Source: Clarkia xantiana subsp. parviflora (lineage: Eukaryota; Streptophyta; Magnoliopsida; Myrtales; Onagraceae). Taken from it: DNA of 64,000 bases. The number at the start of each line of letters is the position of its first letter. The stretch's first letter is position 1. The DNA is taken from positions 2,276,763 to 2,340,762 of the forward strand of contig JAPTYO010000007.1 in NCBI GenBank assembly GCA_036873135.1. The letters run 5' to 3'. The notes under the pieces were generated by a model. That model made no database searches, was not told the origin of the DNA, and was given only the letters and a program-made list of their open reading frames with translations. Made by a program: the position numbers and the translations under genes. Positions 46,489 through 58,259 of this stretch are shown here, piece by piece.

Positions 46489-47863
46489 TGAAACATATGG
46501 AAGGAATGCTGTGCTGTAGGAGGTAGCAAATATGGCTATTAATTCCATCTGTTTGTGTGATTCTCATGGAAACAACTAGCCTGCCTGCCTAATCAGACAG
46601 ACAAATATATGCAATATTGGCCATGGCATCAGCAGGATTTTTCTTTGGTTGTGGTTGGTGTCTGTAACTAGCTGCTAATGAATTTGTTTGATGCTAATAT
46701 GAGGATGAAGGAACTGAGGTGCTTGAAAGATTATCTTGTCAACTAAGATGAGGGTGGGGTTTGTTGTTGGTTCAAGGATCTTTTGAGTTGATTACATATG
46801 CTTGTTTAGGGATCCCTTTGTTCTAGCATACTTTAGGTATATATTTAGGGTTAAGAACCTATAAACTGTCTCAAGTTTGCTGTATGTGAGATTTTGGTGT
46901 CTGAAGTTTAAATATTGTTGATATTGACTGTCTGAAGTTCCAACTTTGTTGAAATTTGGCGTCTCCGTCCAAATTTGCTGCTAAAATTTGCAGAATTTGG
47001 TCATGTGCTTGTCAATGTCACATGACCTAATATAAAAATAAATTCCAAAATTGCCCCAAATTGGATGGTGGACGGATTTGGGTGGTGGCCGGCCCTAGGG
47101 TGGTGGTCGGCCGGAGTTAGGTGGTGGCCAGAGTAAACATAAAAGTATCAGGGGCAATTTTGACTTTTCACATAATTCTGTCAAATTTGACAGAAAAAAT
47201 GGACGGAAAACCAATTTCAACAAAGTTGAAACTTAGACACAAAAATCTTAAATGAGGCAAACGTCAGACAGTTTATAGGTTCTTAACCCATCTATTTAAT
47301 TGTCCTAACTTGGGTTGGGCATTCTACATTTGTACAAATTCCCTAATGACCAGTTTCTCCTCAAGCTAAATGTACTTACGAGTCGGCTCAGATCCATCTG
47401 AGATTCTGAGTTGACTCAGGCCTTCATCAAAGTCGACCCATCCCCTTAAGTCGCCCTGGCACTCAGCTGCACTTGCCACATTATCCAACAGTAAAAAATA
47501 TATTTTTTGTGTATGAAAAAAATAGATAAAGAATGAACTTAAATTTGATGTTTTTTAAAGTTTAATTTACAACAAAAAAAAAGTTCAAATTTACCAACTT
47601 TTTCCTGAATACCCAAACATCATGTAGGAATTTGTAATTATTATCCCTGAAAATGAAAGATAAGTGGGCTCCCTCAATGAAGCCTTACCAATATGGGCCG
47701 GTTCTAGATTGATGTCTACAGGCCCAATGGATGCCACGGCTGCTGGAGCTGCAGTCCGCAGGGGATTGCGGACAGGGCGATGGCGTTGCGTATCCCTCAT
47801 ATCACACCATCCTCTTTATGCTCTCGATAACCAATCGCCGGCTCGCTCACGGCCGTCCAATCG
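46489..47863. other. Spacer between CIR1-like and SKIP31 genes
   Basis: The CIR1-like 3' region is followed by a complete inverted-repeat element (46848-47289) and about 570 bases leading to SKIP31. No other gene was seen. Confidence 0.5.
46848..47289. mobile_element. GGGTTAAGAAC inverted-repeat element, complete copy
   Basis: The left end GGGTTAAGAACCTATAAACT is matched by GTTTATAGGTTCTTAACCC on the right. The inverted repeat can be followed for about 130 bp. The interior holds GTCAATGTCACATGACC and a GGCCGGCC-type GC block, as in the other copies. Length 442 bp. No protein is encoded. Confidence 0.8.
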
Positions 47864-50800
47864 ATGAATACCGGCGGACCAGATCTGGATTCGCCGAAGA
47901 TGACGGAGGAAGAAGAGAACGAGAGTTTGGTCCAGTTCCTAGAATCCGAGATCTTCTCTGAGGTATTTTTCCGATTTTTACAGTGTTGCGACACATTATT
48001 GGTGGAAATTGAGAGAATATGGACTTTTGGTCGCCGATTTGGCAGGAAACTGCAGATGAAGGTATACCGCCGGAGCCACAAGCCAAACGTCCTCGTTTGG
48101 TGGATAAGGCTGATCATAGCAGCGAAAATGTTTTATCCGGCGGTGGCGGTGGCGGTAGCAGCAGCATCAGCAGAGATCTAAAATTGAGGATAGAGACTGG
48201 GATTATGAGCAACTTGCCTCCTGAGCTATTTCCCCATATTCTCAAATTCCTGTCCTCGGAGGTTCAAATATTGTTCCAATTAGTTTTTATTGGTCAAGTT
48301 TTATTTTATTTTGGTTCTTATGAGGTGAAAGATAAGCATTTTGTTAAATTATCTGTTTGTTTCATGGGCAGGATCTTATGGCCTGTTCAAAGTCTTGTAG
48401 GTTCCTATGTTTTGCTGCATCTGACGAATCTCTATGGCGCCGCTTGTGAGTCCTTTCAAAACTTATGTAATAAGGCCCTTTTTTTTCTTCTTGCTTATGT
48501 TATTGACGATTGGCCTCGTTGGAATTCCTTTTTCCCTTTCCTTTAATAAGGCTGTATCCAAACACCCTGCAAAGTCTAGTTTTGCTGGTTTTGTGGTGCA
48601 TAATAGACGTATTCACTTCTAGTTAGCAGTATAATGCCCTCTAAAAATTGTAGTTTCAACTTTGAGAAATTTTAACTTAGTTTCATTCAGAATCTGTCTT
48701 ATGTTTACTTTAGTCATTAGCAAATGAGGCAGTAGTGGAGCTTGTAACTTTGTGTTAGTAATATCTCAAACTTCGATGAGGAAATACTTATAATCCCGCA
48801 AGGTTGGCTTAGTTAAGGAGGCTCTTGGCGTAAAGAGTCTCATGTCCCCGAGTTCAAGTCCTGCTAGAAGCTAACCGCAAACAATCTAATGATGAAGGTG
48901 TAAACAATTCACATGAGCCATGTCTGCCAATCTCCGAGGGAGTAGTCAGTAGTCACTCTTTTTAAAATAAAAAATAATAATAATTGTAGTGTCTCATGTT
49001 TACCCCATGTGTCAATTTGGTGTCTCAGGATTAAATTGTTACTTTCGACTGTCTCAGGTTTCAACTTTGTTGCTATTTGGTATCTCAATCAAATTTTGGG
49101 ATTAAATTTAACAGAATCTGGTCATCTGTTGGTCACATGACCGTATAAATTTAAAAATTCCTAAATTACCCCAAAATGCTCGGAATCACCGGAATCAGGT
49201 CAACCTGGAATCAGAGGTGGGTGGCCGGAATCGGACGGGTGGCTATGAAAAAAAAGTATAAGGGGTCAAATTGTCTTTTCATCTCAACCTGTCAAAGTTA
49301 ACCCAAAATTGGACAGAAAACCAAATCGCAACAAAACTGAAACATGGGCCACCAAATATTAACAATTTAATCCTGAAACACCAAATTGACACATGGGGTA
49401 AACCTGAGATACTAAATATGTTCCTTTCCCGTAATAATATTACAAGCTAGAGGATAGCTAAAACCTTGACGTCTTGTTAAAATTAAAACCTCTAGGGTGT
49501 TCTTATGTATTGCAGATTGTTAAGCTTCTTCTTTGATTTATAAATAACAGAAGTGTAACCGGTGATGATTTTTGGTCCTGAAAACAAGATTGGTTAATTC
49601 ACCAACAGTGGGCGTTTCTTCTAGTGATGATTGGTGGATTTAACTGAAACCTTCATAATTCTTCCTAGACTGTTCCATGTGTACAAATTATGTGTTATAC
49701 AGCATGCGCTCTGTGTATATATGTATTTAACTTCAGTCTTTAATGGGATTTAATTAATCCAGGTATTGCATTCGTTGGGGACTGTTTTCTCAACCAAACA
49801 AGATGAGGCAATTTGCATGGAAAAAGCTGTATATTCAGGTACTTGCTTTAAGGAGCTTAGTTGCTGCTCTCTCTTAATTAACAGATGAAATATACTTTCT
49901 GAGCAAAGAAGTCATGCTTATATGGTTGGTTATCAGCATCAGACTAAGTATAGCTAAGCAATAAGAACTTAAAGTTGGAAGTTGAGAGTTTTTTCCAAAT
50001 ACCAAACATAGTGACAAATTGGGGGTTATTTGTAATGCTACCTTTGAACTTTTCTAATCCGTAAGTTATCTACAGCGTGATGAAGAGGACATGGTGGAAC
50101 TTGTTAGGACTTGTCAACCCGAGTTCAAAGAGTACTACATTCAAATGCAGGCAGCAAAGAGAACTCAAGCACCTCTTCTTTCACAGGTAACCAAATATAC
50201 TGCTTTTGTGAAGTATGTCACTTCTCAAGTAAAGTTGAGCCCAAACAAAAGCTATTTCTTCTTATGATCAGTCAGTGCTCCATTAAAAATGAGGCACAAC
50301 ATTTTCCTGTCGGGATAAACTGTTATAAGGTGTTGCAGATACTCAATTCCTGTTAAATTAGTGTGTTTCACTTTTCGGTACACAGGAGCGATCTTTTCCA
50401 CCTTCAGACAAAATTATTGTCTCTGCTTCTGTTTGCAGATGGAATTTCTTATCGACCAGTATTCTCTTTAATCTATCTATGCTTTTCATCTGAGTTCTCA
50501 TCCTGCTGTATGCAATCTATTTGTGAAGGTGAACGATGACAGGATCATTCTAGATAAGACAGTTGCTGATCAGGTAAATTTGTGGAGGATCAGTAATGGT
50601 TTCACTGACAAATTGGTGCCAAACCATGCTTGTTCAGGGGTAACATGTTCTTACCACAAGATTGGAGATGTATATGTTTGTGAGAAGACAGGACATGTTC
50701 ATGGTATCAACTCTACATCTACTTGTGCATGAGAAAGTCCTATTTTTATATATGTATGTATATATATAGATAGACGGTCAGCTGATTATATTGTTAAACT

Positions 50801-51257
50801 TGATGAGAACTGTTTTTCTTGTTTCCAGTATGTGATGATACATGCAGAGAGGTTGTTATGGATCCTTCGAATGAGCTCTTGGTTTGCACTATATCTGGAC
50901 ACTGCTTTGATAGGTTATTGTCACCTGATGAAATGGGAGAAGGGGACTCTGTAAGTTGTTCAATAATATTATTATCATACCAGAAAACGACGTCCAGCGT
51001 TAATTACTTATAAGTTGAATGTATAATTACAGGAGCAGCAGCAAATAGGTGGTGGAACAGATGATCCAGAGCCGTTCATGGGATCTGGGCGCTTCGGTAA
51101 TCAATTTTCACAATGTTGTTGTTCAATATTTATTTGCTCCTAGTTTTTCACTAGTAAGTCTTACTGTGGTGGTGGCATATTGGCAGCACGAGCTTATCTG
51201 CTGGGATACAATTGCGAAGATGAAAAGGAGCTTGATGCTGTTCTGAGGTTCTGCTAG
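47864..51257 (+). CDS. SKIP31: F-box protein SKIP31
   Basis: Nine exons, 47864-47962, 48046-48261, 48372-48445, 49763-49838, 50076-50186, 50529-50703, 50829-50950, 51033-51096 and 51187-51257, encode 335 residues. An acidic N-terminus ([12 protein letters not shown]) and a linker with six glycines precede the F-box (about 88-130: [35 protein letters not shown]). The C-terminal domain has conserved Cys/His pairs: [30 protein letters not shown] and [14 protein letters not shown]. It ends [17 protein letters not shown]. Family knowledge: SKIP31 is a substrate receptor of SCF ubiquitin ligases via ASK1. The start could also be Met13 ([10 protein letters not shown]). Intron 3 contains a SINE and a transposon. 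Confidence 0.93.
48795..48984 (+). mobile_element. tRNA-derived SINE in SKIP31 intron 3
   Basis: The head has pol III promoter motifs: A-box TGGCTTAGTTAAGG (48805-48818) and B-box GAGTTCAAGTCC (48850-48861), spaced about 32 bp apart as in tRNA. An unrelated body of about 100 bp and an A-rich tail (48964-48984) follow. Same sense as the host gene. No clear target duplication because the tail runs into the next element. Confidence 0.65.
48985..49425. mobile_element. Inverted-repeat element (GGGTTAAGAAC-like family) in SKIP31 intron 3
   Basis: The left arm GTGTCTCATGTTTACCCCAT and GTGTCAATTTGGTGTCTCAG is mirrored by CTGAAACACCAAATTGACAC and ATGGGGTAAACCTGAGATAC. The interior has GGTCACATGACC and CGGAATCAGGTC phrases, like the 46.8-kb copy. 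The outermost ends differ from GGGTTAAGAAC. Confidence 0.7.
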
Positions 51258-53673
51258 AAGAAGAAGAAGCTGCTACATTCTTGAGCAGAAGAGAATTTGC
51301 ATATATCAAATGAAATGCATGGACTCACTCACTCACTCATCCCTACTATACTAAAAAAAAAAAGAAAAATAAATAATAGGCAGCCATGCATGTTGTATAT
51401 TAGTGAGATGAGAGCTTGTTGTGGTTATGTGAGGGATGATTCCCCCCCAATAATGTTATGATTTGACTCTCCCTCTCCTCTCTTGTCTGTGTTTCAATAG
51501 TTCTCTAATTCTGTTGCATTTTCTTGTAGCCCCTTTTATATATTATATATTATTATTATATTTCCTTTTTATTTGAAGGAATTTATTATATATTTTATTA
51601 GTCATAATATTTACTAGGTAATTTTATTTACTAAACTATTAATTAATATATTTTTTTTTTAAAGAATTTTTCCAAAAAAAGGTTTTAAGAATACTTATCA
51701 ATATTATCATAGAGATGTATATGTATAATCTGACTTCATAATTCTATTATATTGTTGGATACATCTACGTAAATAAGGTAAATAGTAGTTGTATTTCCTA
51801 TAATAGCGCAGAAATTACTAATTATTAGTATATAAATTTTTTAGCCTAACAAAATTTTATTGGAAGACAGTGTATAGTTTTTATTAATGATCATTTGAAA
51901 ATATATAAAGAAATTTTAAAAATAATCTAAATACAACTTATAAAAGTGCTTCTATGAAGATGAATATTAATGAGAGCGTCTAGGATAATTAGGACCATTA
52001 AAATGTAAAAATTAATAAATAAATAAATAGAGGCGAATCACAGAGTGACCCATCAGCATTTCTATTAAATTTTTGTAGACTGCATCACATATGATTTTCT
52101 CATATGTTTAAGTATGTATAATATTTTCTTTTGGCTAATTTTTTTTATAACTCTGATAAATTATATATATATATATATATATATTTCTTCTTATCCAAAA
52201 AATATATATTTGTTATTTGTTAGCACGTTTCTTATCCGAATAATTCTATAAGAACGTCACGTTTATATCAAGCCAATTAACATATGATAATTTACAATAG
52301 TTTTTTTTTCCTTCTAAAATCCTATCAGGTCGGGTAAACGCTAGAGGGTAGTGTTTAAATAGTTTTATGATTTTTTTTCTTCTAAAAACGTATTTATTAG
52401 GTGAACAATTTTTTCGAGTGAACATAAGTGAATCGAAAAGTGTTCTTATATAATTATATTATATATAATTAACTAGATATTATGTAGATATTATATAGAA
52501 AAAAATATTACATAGTAACTATTTATATAAAGACACAAATCAAATTACTTAATAGAAAAAATTTAATTACAATTGAAATGTGAACAAACAAAATAAAATT
52601 AAAAATTAGAGAGTTAATTACATAGATCACACTTACTATACACCCAAAAAAAAAGGTAAATGTTGATGTGGACTCTTCCTACCTTTGGTCTCTGTTTTCT
52701 CCACTGAAAATGAGATCCCTTACCAAAGTATATTTTAAATATAATATTTGTATCTATTGATAAACCAAATCTAAATATAATATTAAGACATATTAAAAAA
52801 ATTGTAATAATGTAAAAAAGTCAAATGAAGGAAAATTTATAGATTACCTTCCTAATGTATATCATATAATATATATATCTTTTAAATTATTGAAATAAAG
52901 TTATAATAAATACACACCACAATATTATATAAGTAAAATTATTATACATTAATTAAAGGAATTATTTTATTCACTCATTACCCCAACCTCTGTACTATTT
53001 AATGGGGATGTTGTAAAGATGTTTATAATTGAGAAGCTCTTCTTTGAAATATTCAGGAGAAAGGAGCGGATGTCGAGCATTTCAGTCAACCACTAGCCGT
53101 CGCCTCTATTGCTCGTACGTACTGGCTTTCTCCATATTTTTTACTATTAATTAATTTAGTTGCTTACATAATCATGCCACATCAACTATGAAAGAAAAAG
53201 AATGACATAAGTCAATATTAAGTGTTTATATTGATACGAAACGTCTTATTTCATTACTTGTTAACACCAGATTAGTATTAACCAAATGATATTATATATA
53301 GAATAGATAGACATAGACTATCAACAATTTTGGAGCTTTAATCTTTAATATTAAAGCTTTTCTTCTCATCTATACTCTAAAATACTTTTTTTTTTTTTAT
53401 TTCTTAGATAATTTTAAGGCTTGTATATACCATATATTTAAAAACCTCACAAAAGGTGGCATGTTTTTTTAATGATATTGAATCAACCTTACATGAATTA
53501 ATATAATTTTATATCATGATAGACTAGATATATACCTCTTCATCAAAAAAAGACTTGGATATATACCGAACCCACATTTGTTGATTATGTGCTGAATAAG
53601 AGAGATTATTAATTAATGGCGTGAAACCAAAACCATGCATGGGCAGTAGTACGTTGAAGAAGAAGAGATATTG
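51258..53673. other. AT-rich spacer upstream of the dioxygenase pair
   Basis: SKIP31 3' region, then about 2 kb of strongly AT-rich sequence with TA runs (e.g. 52163-52184) and no gene. From about 53340 the sequence becomes similar to the promoter of the second dioxygenase (about 57900-58260). Confidence 0.5.
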
Positions 53674-56600
53674 ATGGAGGAAGCGAGGAAGAGAGAGCTG
53701 AAAGCATTTGACGATACTAAAGCAGGAGTGAGAGGCCTCGTAGTCGCCGGCGTTCAAACTATCCCCTCCATCTTCAAAAGCAACCAGTTCTGCATCAATG
53801 ATAACCCTGCGGCGACGCCGATTCAACAACTCCATATCCCCATCATCGATTTGCAAGTCCTCAACATCGGTTCTTCTTCGAATAAGCATTATCCAGACGA
53901 GGTTGTTGAGAGAATCCGTGACGCGAGTCGGAAATGGGGGTTCTTCCAGATTATCAATCATGGAATCCCAGTTAGTGTTTTGGATAATGTTGTTCAAGGA
54001 ATTCGTGAATTTCACGAGCAGGACGAGGATTTAAAGAAGGCGTTGTATTCTCGCGATGGCGTCAACAATAAAGTGATGTATAATTCAAACTTCGATCTCT
54101 TCAATGCACCCTCTGCTAATTGGAGAGACAGTTTATCCTGGACTCCTTCTGCAGAACAAGATGATGATGATCAACTCCCTTCTGTTTGCAGGTATTTGTT
54201 TTGCATTATACTTTCTTTTATAGGTAAAATTCAACTAACTTGTTAACCTTGTTTTTAGTTGTACAACTTTTTTGAACCAACTTAACTAGCTAGACTTCCA
54301 TAAACGAGCACCTATAAAGCTAGCTAGGTACCCTCCGATCAATTTTAATTTGACGAATTATATCAAGTGCTCCTCATAATATTGATAAGTTAGAATTTAG
54401 ATCATCAAATTAATTTTTTTGGCTAAAAAATCATCAAATTAATTGATTAATTAAGTATTAATAATTAAATTGTGGGTTTAATCATGAATTAGTTGTTTGG
54501 ATTTTAGACCAGACTAAGTGGGTTTAAAAAGTTCAATCTAGTTAATTTTTCGTGTAAAGTTCATCTAGCTGCTTCATTCACAGTGAGTTAAACTGTGGGT
54601 TTAATAATGGGTTACTTGGTGGGTTAAAAAGTTGCATTTTTCGAATAAACTTCATCTAGTTGTTTATTGTTTTCAATCGTAAAAAAAAAAAAAGAAGAAT
54701 AATCTGATTGGATTTTCTGTATATTATTATTTAGGCAATATAATAGATACCGGCCCGCATGCATTTTTAGTAAAAGTACATGATCGGTCCAAAGTATGAT
54801 AAAATAAATAAATTTAAAATATATAACCTAATTTTATAAACTAAATATATCCTGTAACGTTAAAATACTTTAGAGGGGGCTGTTTAGTGAAATTTTTCTT
54901 ATCAAAGTATTTAAAATTAGAATTGATTATACATATCTTGCATTACTGGCCGCATTTGGGGGACTTTAAGCTTAACGATTCAAATTCAAAATTGTAAAAG
55001 ATGCATAAATATATCTACTAGTAAACCAAAAAAATTAATCAGAACATGCTCATAAACAAAAACAAATAAAATTTACATACTAGAGTTGTAGAGGCTCTGC
55101 AAATAAATGCTAAGCCTTTCAAAAATAAGAGTATGCTACTTATTGCAGCGAACACACGGTATTCTTTAGTAAAAGGCGAAAGAATAGTTCGCTTTGTGCT
55201 CACTGCGTAGCTGCTTGGTTTTCACACATCAGTGCAGTCCTCTTTTTATATGATGTCTGGAGTCGTGGTTTGTTTAAACTGGCCAGTGTGGTACAAACAA
55301 TATAGCGATGGCTTCCGTTCATCTTTATCGGGCCTCAGCCCAAATATCTCAAACTGCAGTTGAGATTGGGCTGCAAAATTTGGTGACTAAATAGCCCATC
55401 TTCGAGACCACAACCCATTTATTTTTACATGATGGTGTTCGGTAGGGGTGAGCGGTTCCGGGTACCCTGTGATTCTGGGTGTACCCGGAACCTACCATGT
55501 GCATATCGGTTCCTAAATTTTACTACCCAGAACCTACCCTGTAACACGTGAAATCGGAACCGAAACCGAAACCGCACCAATTGAAAACAACCGGTTCCGG
55601 GTGCCCATTAGGAACCGACTTATTAACGTCCAAAAAAAAAGTCCAAAAAAATTAATATTTTCCATGGACTGCATGCATTCAAACTCCATGATACAAATTA
55701 TAATCTACATGCATATAAACTCAAATCCTTCGACTTTATGCTCGTAGCCGGTTGACTCATTCGTAACGGGCTAAGATTAAAAACATTTACATGTGTTTTA
55801 AGATAAAAGTGCTGCAACCTGATGTTAATTAGAAAATCTTCATGGGCTTAAGAGCGTGGCAATTGATTAATATATATATAATCGGTTCCGGTTCCGATTC
55901 CGGTTCTAAGAACTTATTCCGGAACCGAAACCGATCTAATAGGGTATTGAAGTTAATTACGCGGAACCTACCCTATTTTTAGAAATGTATTCCCGGAATC
56001 TACCCAATAGTCCGGTACCGGTTCCGATTCCGGTTCCAATCGGATTTTGCTCACCCCTAGTGTTCGGTTCATGGTTCAAGGACCCCACTTGAGCGATGTT
56101 TCTTTAATTCAATAGTTTATTATTTATTTTTTTATTTATGGAAGGAGAGTACTTAGAAAGATTGTAACAGTGTACTAGAGTACTACTACTAGCTTTATAT
56201 TTGAGTTTACGGGTACATACAATACAGGGAAGCGATGTCAGCGTATCTGAAAGAAGTGAAGAAACTAGGGCAAACCCTGTTCGAGCTGCTGTCCGTAGCT
56301 TTAGGGTTAAAGCCGGAGCATTTAGTTGAGATGGAATGTGCAGAGAGCCTACTGATGTTTGGCCACTATTACCCACCCTGTCCCCAACCCGAACTCACCA
56401 TGGGCACCACCAGCCATTGTGACGGCAATTTCTTAACCATACTTTTACAAGACCAAATCGGTGGCCTCCAAGTACTTCATCAGAACCAGTGGGTTGATGT
56501 TGCTCCCTTGCATGGAGCTCTCATCGTCAACATTGGAGATCTTCTCCAGGTACTCCTATAATTAATTAAGGTTAATTAGCTGCACCCATACGTTTCTGGA

Positions 56601-57427
56601 TGTTGTTAGATGCATCACACATGTGATCGAATGCACACATACGTTTTGCTATGTTGGTGAATACACCTGAAGATCTAACACCGTTAGCTAAATACATATG
56701 CGCCACAAATGCACCCGAATGCACCCATGACAGCCAACCACCGTGACGACGACCAATCACCGCGATAGGCGAGAAGCAGACGACTAACCATGAAGATACA
56801 CGACAACGTAGTAAAGACGAGTAGTGATACAAAGAAGCGTGTTTGCAGAGGTTTAAGTTTAGAATAATTAATTTCATCACAATCGTAGAAGGTGAGGATG
56901 GAGGGTATATCTATCATTAGAAAATCATTTATTTTTTTAATTAAAAAAAATATTTACATGTGAGTAGCACGTGAATAACTAACAACAAAAATAAACGAAA
57001 CCTAGATTAAATGCGTATTGAGCAACAAAGCAATACATATCGGTGCATTTAGCAACATGAAAAAACATATAAATGCATTTGACAACATGACTAAAAAATG
57101 TGGGTAAATTAACCCAATTAATTAATCCTATATGTTACATTTTTACTTACTATATGTGTGTATGTATGGATGCAGTTGGTATCGAACGACACCTTCATTA
57201 GCGTCAACCACAGAGTTTTATCCAAAAAAGAAGGTCCCAGAATCTCTGTAGCCTCCTTCTTTCAACCTCAAGTCTCGGCACAAAAAAAGTATGGGCCAAT
57301 TGAAGAGTTGATCTCAGAAGCAACTCCTCCGATATACAGGCAAATTTCTCTTGAAGAATATCTGGACTACTACAATGGCAAAGGACTTGATGGAACTTCA
57401 GCACTGCAGCCGTTCAAGCTTTTTTAA
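53674..57427 (+). CDS. 2-oxoglutarate/Fe(II) dioxygenase, ACC-oxidase-homologue type, copy A
   Basis: Three exons, 53674-54191, 56228-56549 and 57176-57427, encode 363 residues. The N-terminal DIOX_N domain begins [20 protein letters not shown], then GVQTIPSIF and [17 protein letters not shown]. The catalytic domain has [11 protein letters not shown], the iron ligands His236, Asp238 (TSHCD) and His292 (VNHRVL), and the 2-oxoglutarate-binding Arg302 (GPRIS). Family knowledge: this group contains 1-aminocyclopropane-1-carboxylate oxidase homologues, E8 and desacetoxyvindoline 4-hydroxylase. True ACC oxidase activity is unlikely and the substrate is unknown. The first ATG is used; an in-frame TTG precedes it. 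Intron 1 (2.0 kb) holds a hAT element and a poly(A) insertion absent from copy B. The TATA box seen in copy B is altered here. Confidence 0.92.
54401..54444. mobile_element. Ultra-short TTGGCT-poly(A) insertion with 15-bp target duplication
   Basis: ATCATCAAATTAATT occurs perfectly at 54401-54415 and 54430-54444 around TTTTTGGCTAAAAA. In the paralogous intron of copy B the matching site (about 59485-59510, AATCATCTAATAAACTGATT) is single, an apparent empty site. Confidence 0.7.
55443..56059. mobile_element. Non-autonomous hAT element with perfect 8-bp target duplication
   Basis: The ends are TAGGGGTGAGC and GCTCACCCCTA, perfect 11-bp inverted repeats. They are flanked by GTGTTCGG on both sides (55435-55442 and 56060-56067). 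The outer parts are rich in GGTTCCGGGTACCC and GGAACCGGAATCGG phrases that pair with each other; the centre is unrelated AT-rich DNA. Length 617 bp, non-coding. Sits in intron 1 of dioxygenase A. Confidence 0.9.
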
Positions 57428-57591
57428 CTATATTTGTAAACCGGTACTGCTGTTCTAGTAATCATATGTCAAAATCTCTAGTTTTATGTTGTTGTTACTA
57501 AGGAAACTGAAAATAACCGCATCAGGCTCGTATTTGTATTAAAAAAACTCCGGTTGGTTACCGTTTTGAATTTCATTTTCATGTGTGGTAA

Positions 57592-57683
57592 TTACCAATT
57601 CGTGTGGTCATCTGCTTGAGACTGAGGACCAGTGGTTTCCTCATCCCAGTACATGTCGTAAATGTGGCCCGGGTCATGATCAG
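57592..57683 (-). pseudogene. Duplicated tail fragment of XEG113
   Basis: Read on the minus strand it encodes DHDPGHIYDMYWDE, then PQSQADDH and a final NW-stop, matching the last residues of XEG113 at 60646-60752. Two in-frame deletions have occurred (one Tyr codon, and five codons in the KPGWKPLPP part). There is no upstream XEG113 exon, so it is a by-product of the dioxygenase duplication. Confidence 0.85.
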
Positions 57684-58259
57684 ATTGTTGTTGAGTACCT
57701 TTGGGTAGTGCCATGAAGAATTTATGAACTAAATTGAATAAAATAAAATTATTTAACTGTCAAATTTAACCGTTAACTAACATATGAACTAAAAGTTATA
57801 TAAAATAAAAATAATATGACACCAAAGGTTTAAAAAAAAAAAAAATTTATGACACAAAATACAAATTTTAGCTATATAGCACAAAAAAAACATTTAACCC
57901 TTAATTTTAATGCTTTTCTTCTCATCTATTCTCATACTTAAGAACTTTTTAATAATAGCTATTGAAACTTTTTTTGTTCGTATCGCAACTTGTTTTATCA
58001 TTTTGTTGACGAATTATTATAATTTTATATCATTATACACTAGAGATATATACAAGAGTAAAGTACAAACGCCATGCACGCAAATACAAAACACGTGTAG
58101 TGTGTGTGTGGGGCATTCCCTGGTCCACGATACAATCACGCACACCATACGTTGATTACGTGCTGAAGAAGAAGAGACTATAAATGGCGAGAAACCAAAG
58201 CATGGGCAGTAGTACGTACAGAGAGTAGAGTGAAGCAGCGAAGAAGAAGAAGACTATTG
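57684..58259. other. Spacer and promoter of dioxygenase copy B
   Basis: About 200 bases of AT-rich sequence separate the two duplication units. From about 57900 the sequence resembles the promoter of copy A. CTATAAATGG at 58178-58187 is a good TATA box about 75 bp before the ATG. Confidence 0.5.
58178..58187 (+). promoter_or_regulatory. TATA box of dioxygenase copy B
   Basis: CTATAAATGG followed by CGAGAAACC. The aligned site in copy A reads ATTATTAATTAATGGCG (about 53604-53620) and has no TATAAA. Confidence 0.55.

Larger units (their letters stand above)
53340..57683. repeat. Segmental tandem duplication, unit 1
   Basis: Unit 1 (promoter, three-exon dioxygenase, 3' flank and the last about 90 bp of an XEG113 gene) aligns in order with 57900-60752. 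The similarity stops abruptly after GGTCATGATCAG at 57683, inside what is XEG113 coding sequence in unit 2. The size difference (4.3 against 2.9 kb) comes mainly from insertions in intron 1. Confidence 0.8.

Noticed and set aside
46112..46567. Minus-strand open frames of 151 and 98 codons opposite the CIR1-like tail
   Set aside because: Shadows of the Lys/Arg/Ser repeat-coding exon on the plus strand.
53535..53572. GATATATACC twice around TCTTCATCAAAAAAAGACTT in the dioxygenase A promoter
   Set aside because: Looks like another poly(A) insertion with duplication, but the A-run is internal and TTGGCC is missing; could be chance in AT-rich DNA.
57805..57860. TATGACACCAAA and TATGACACAAAA around GGTTT and an A-run
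   Set aside because: Weak direct repeat in simple AT-rich sequence without the TTGGCC core; not counted with the micro-insertions.
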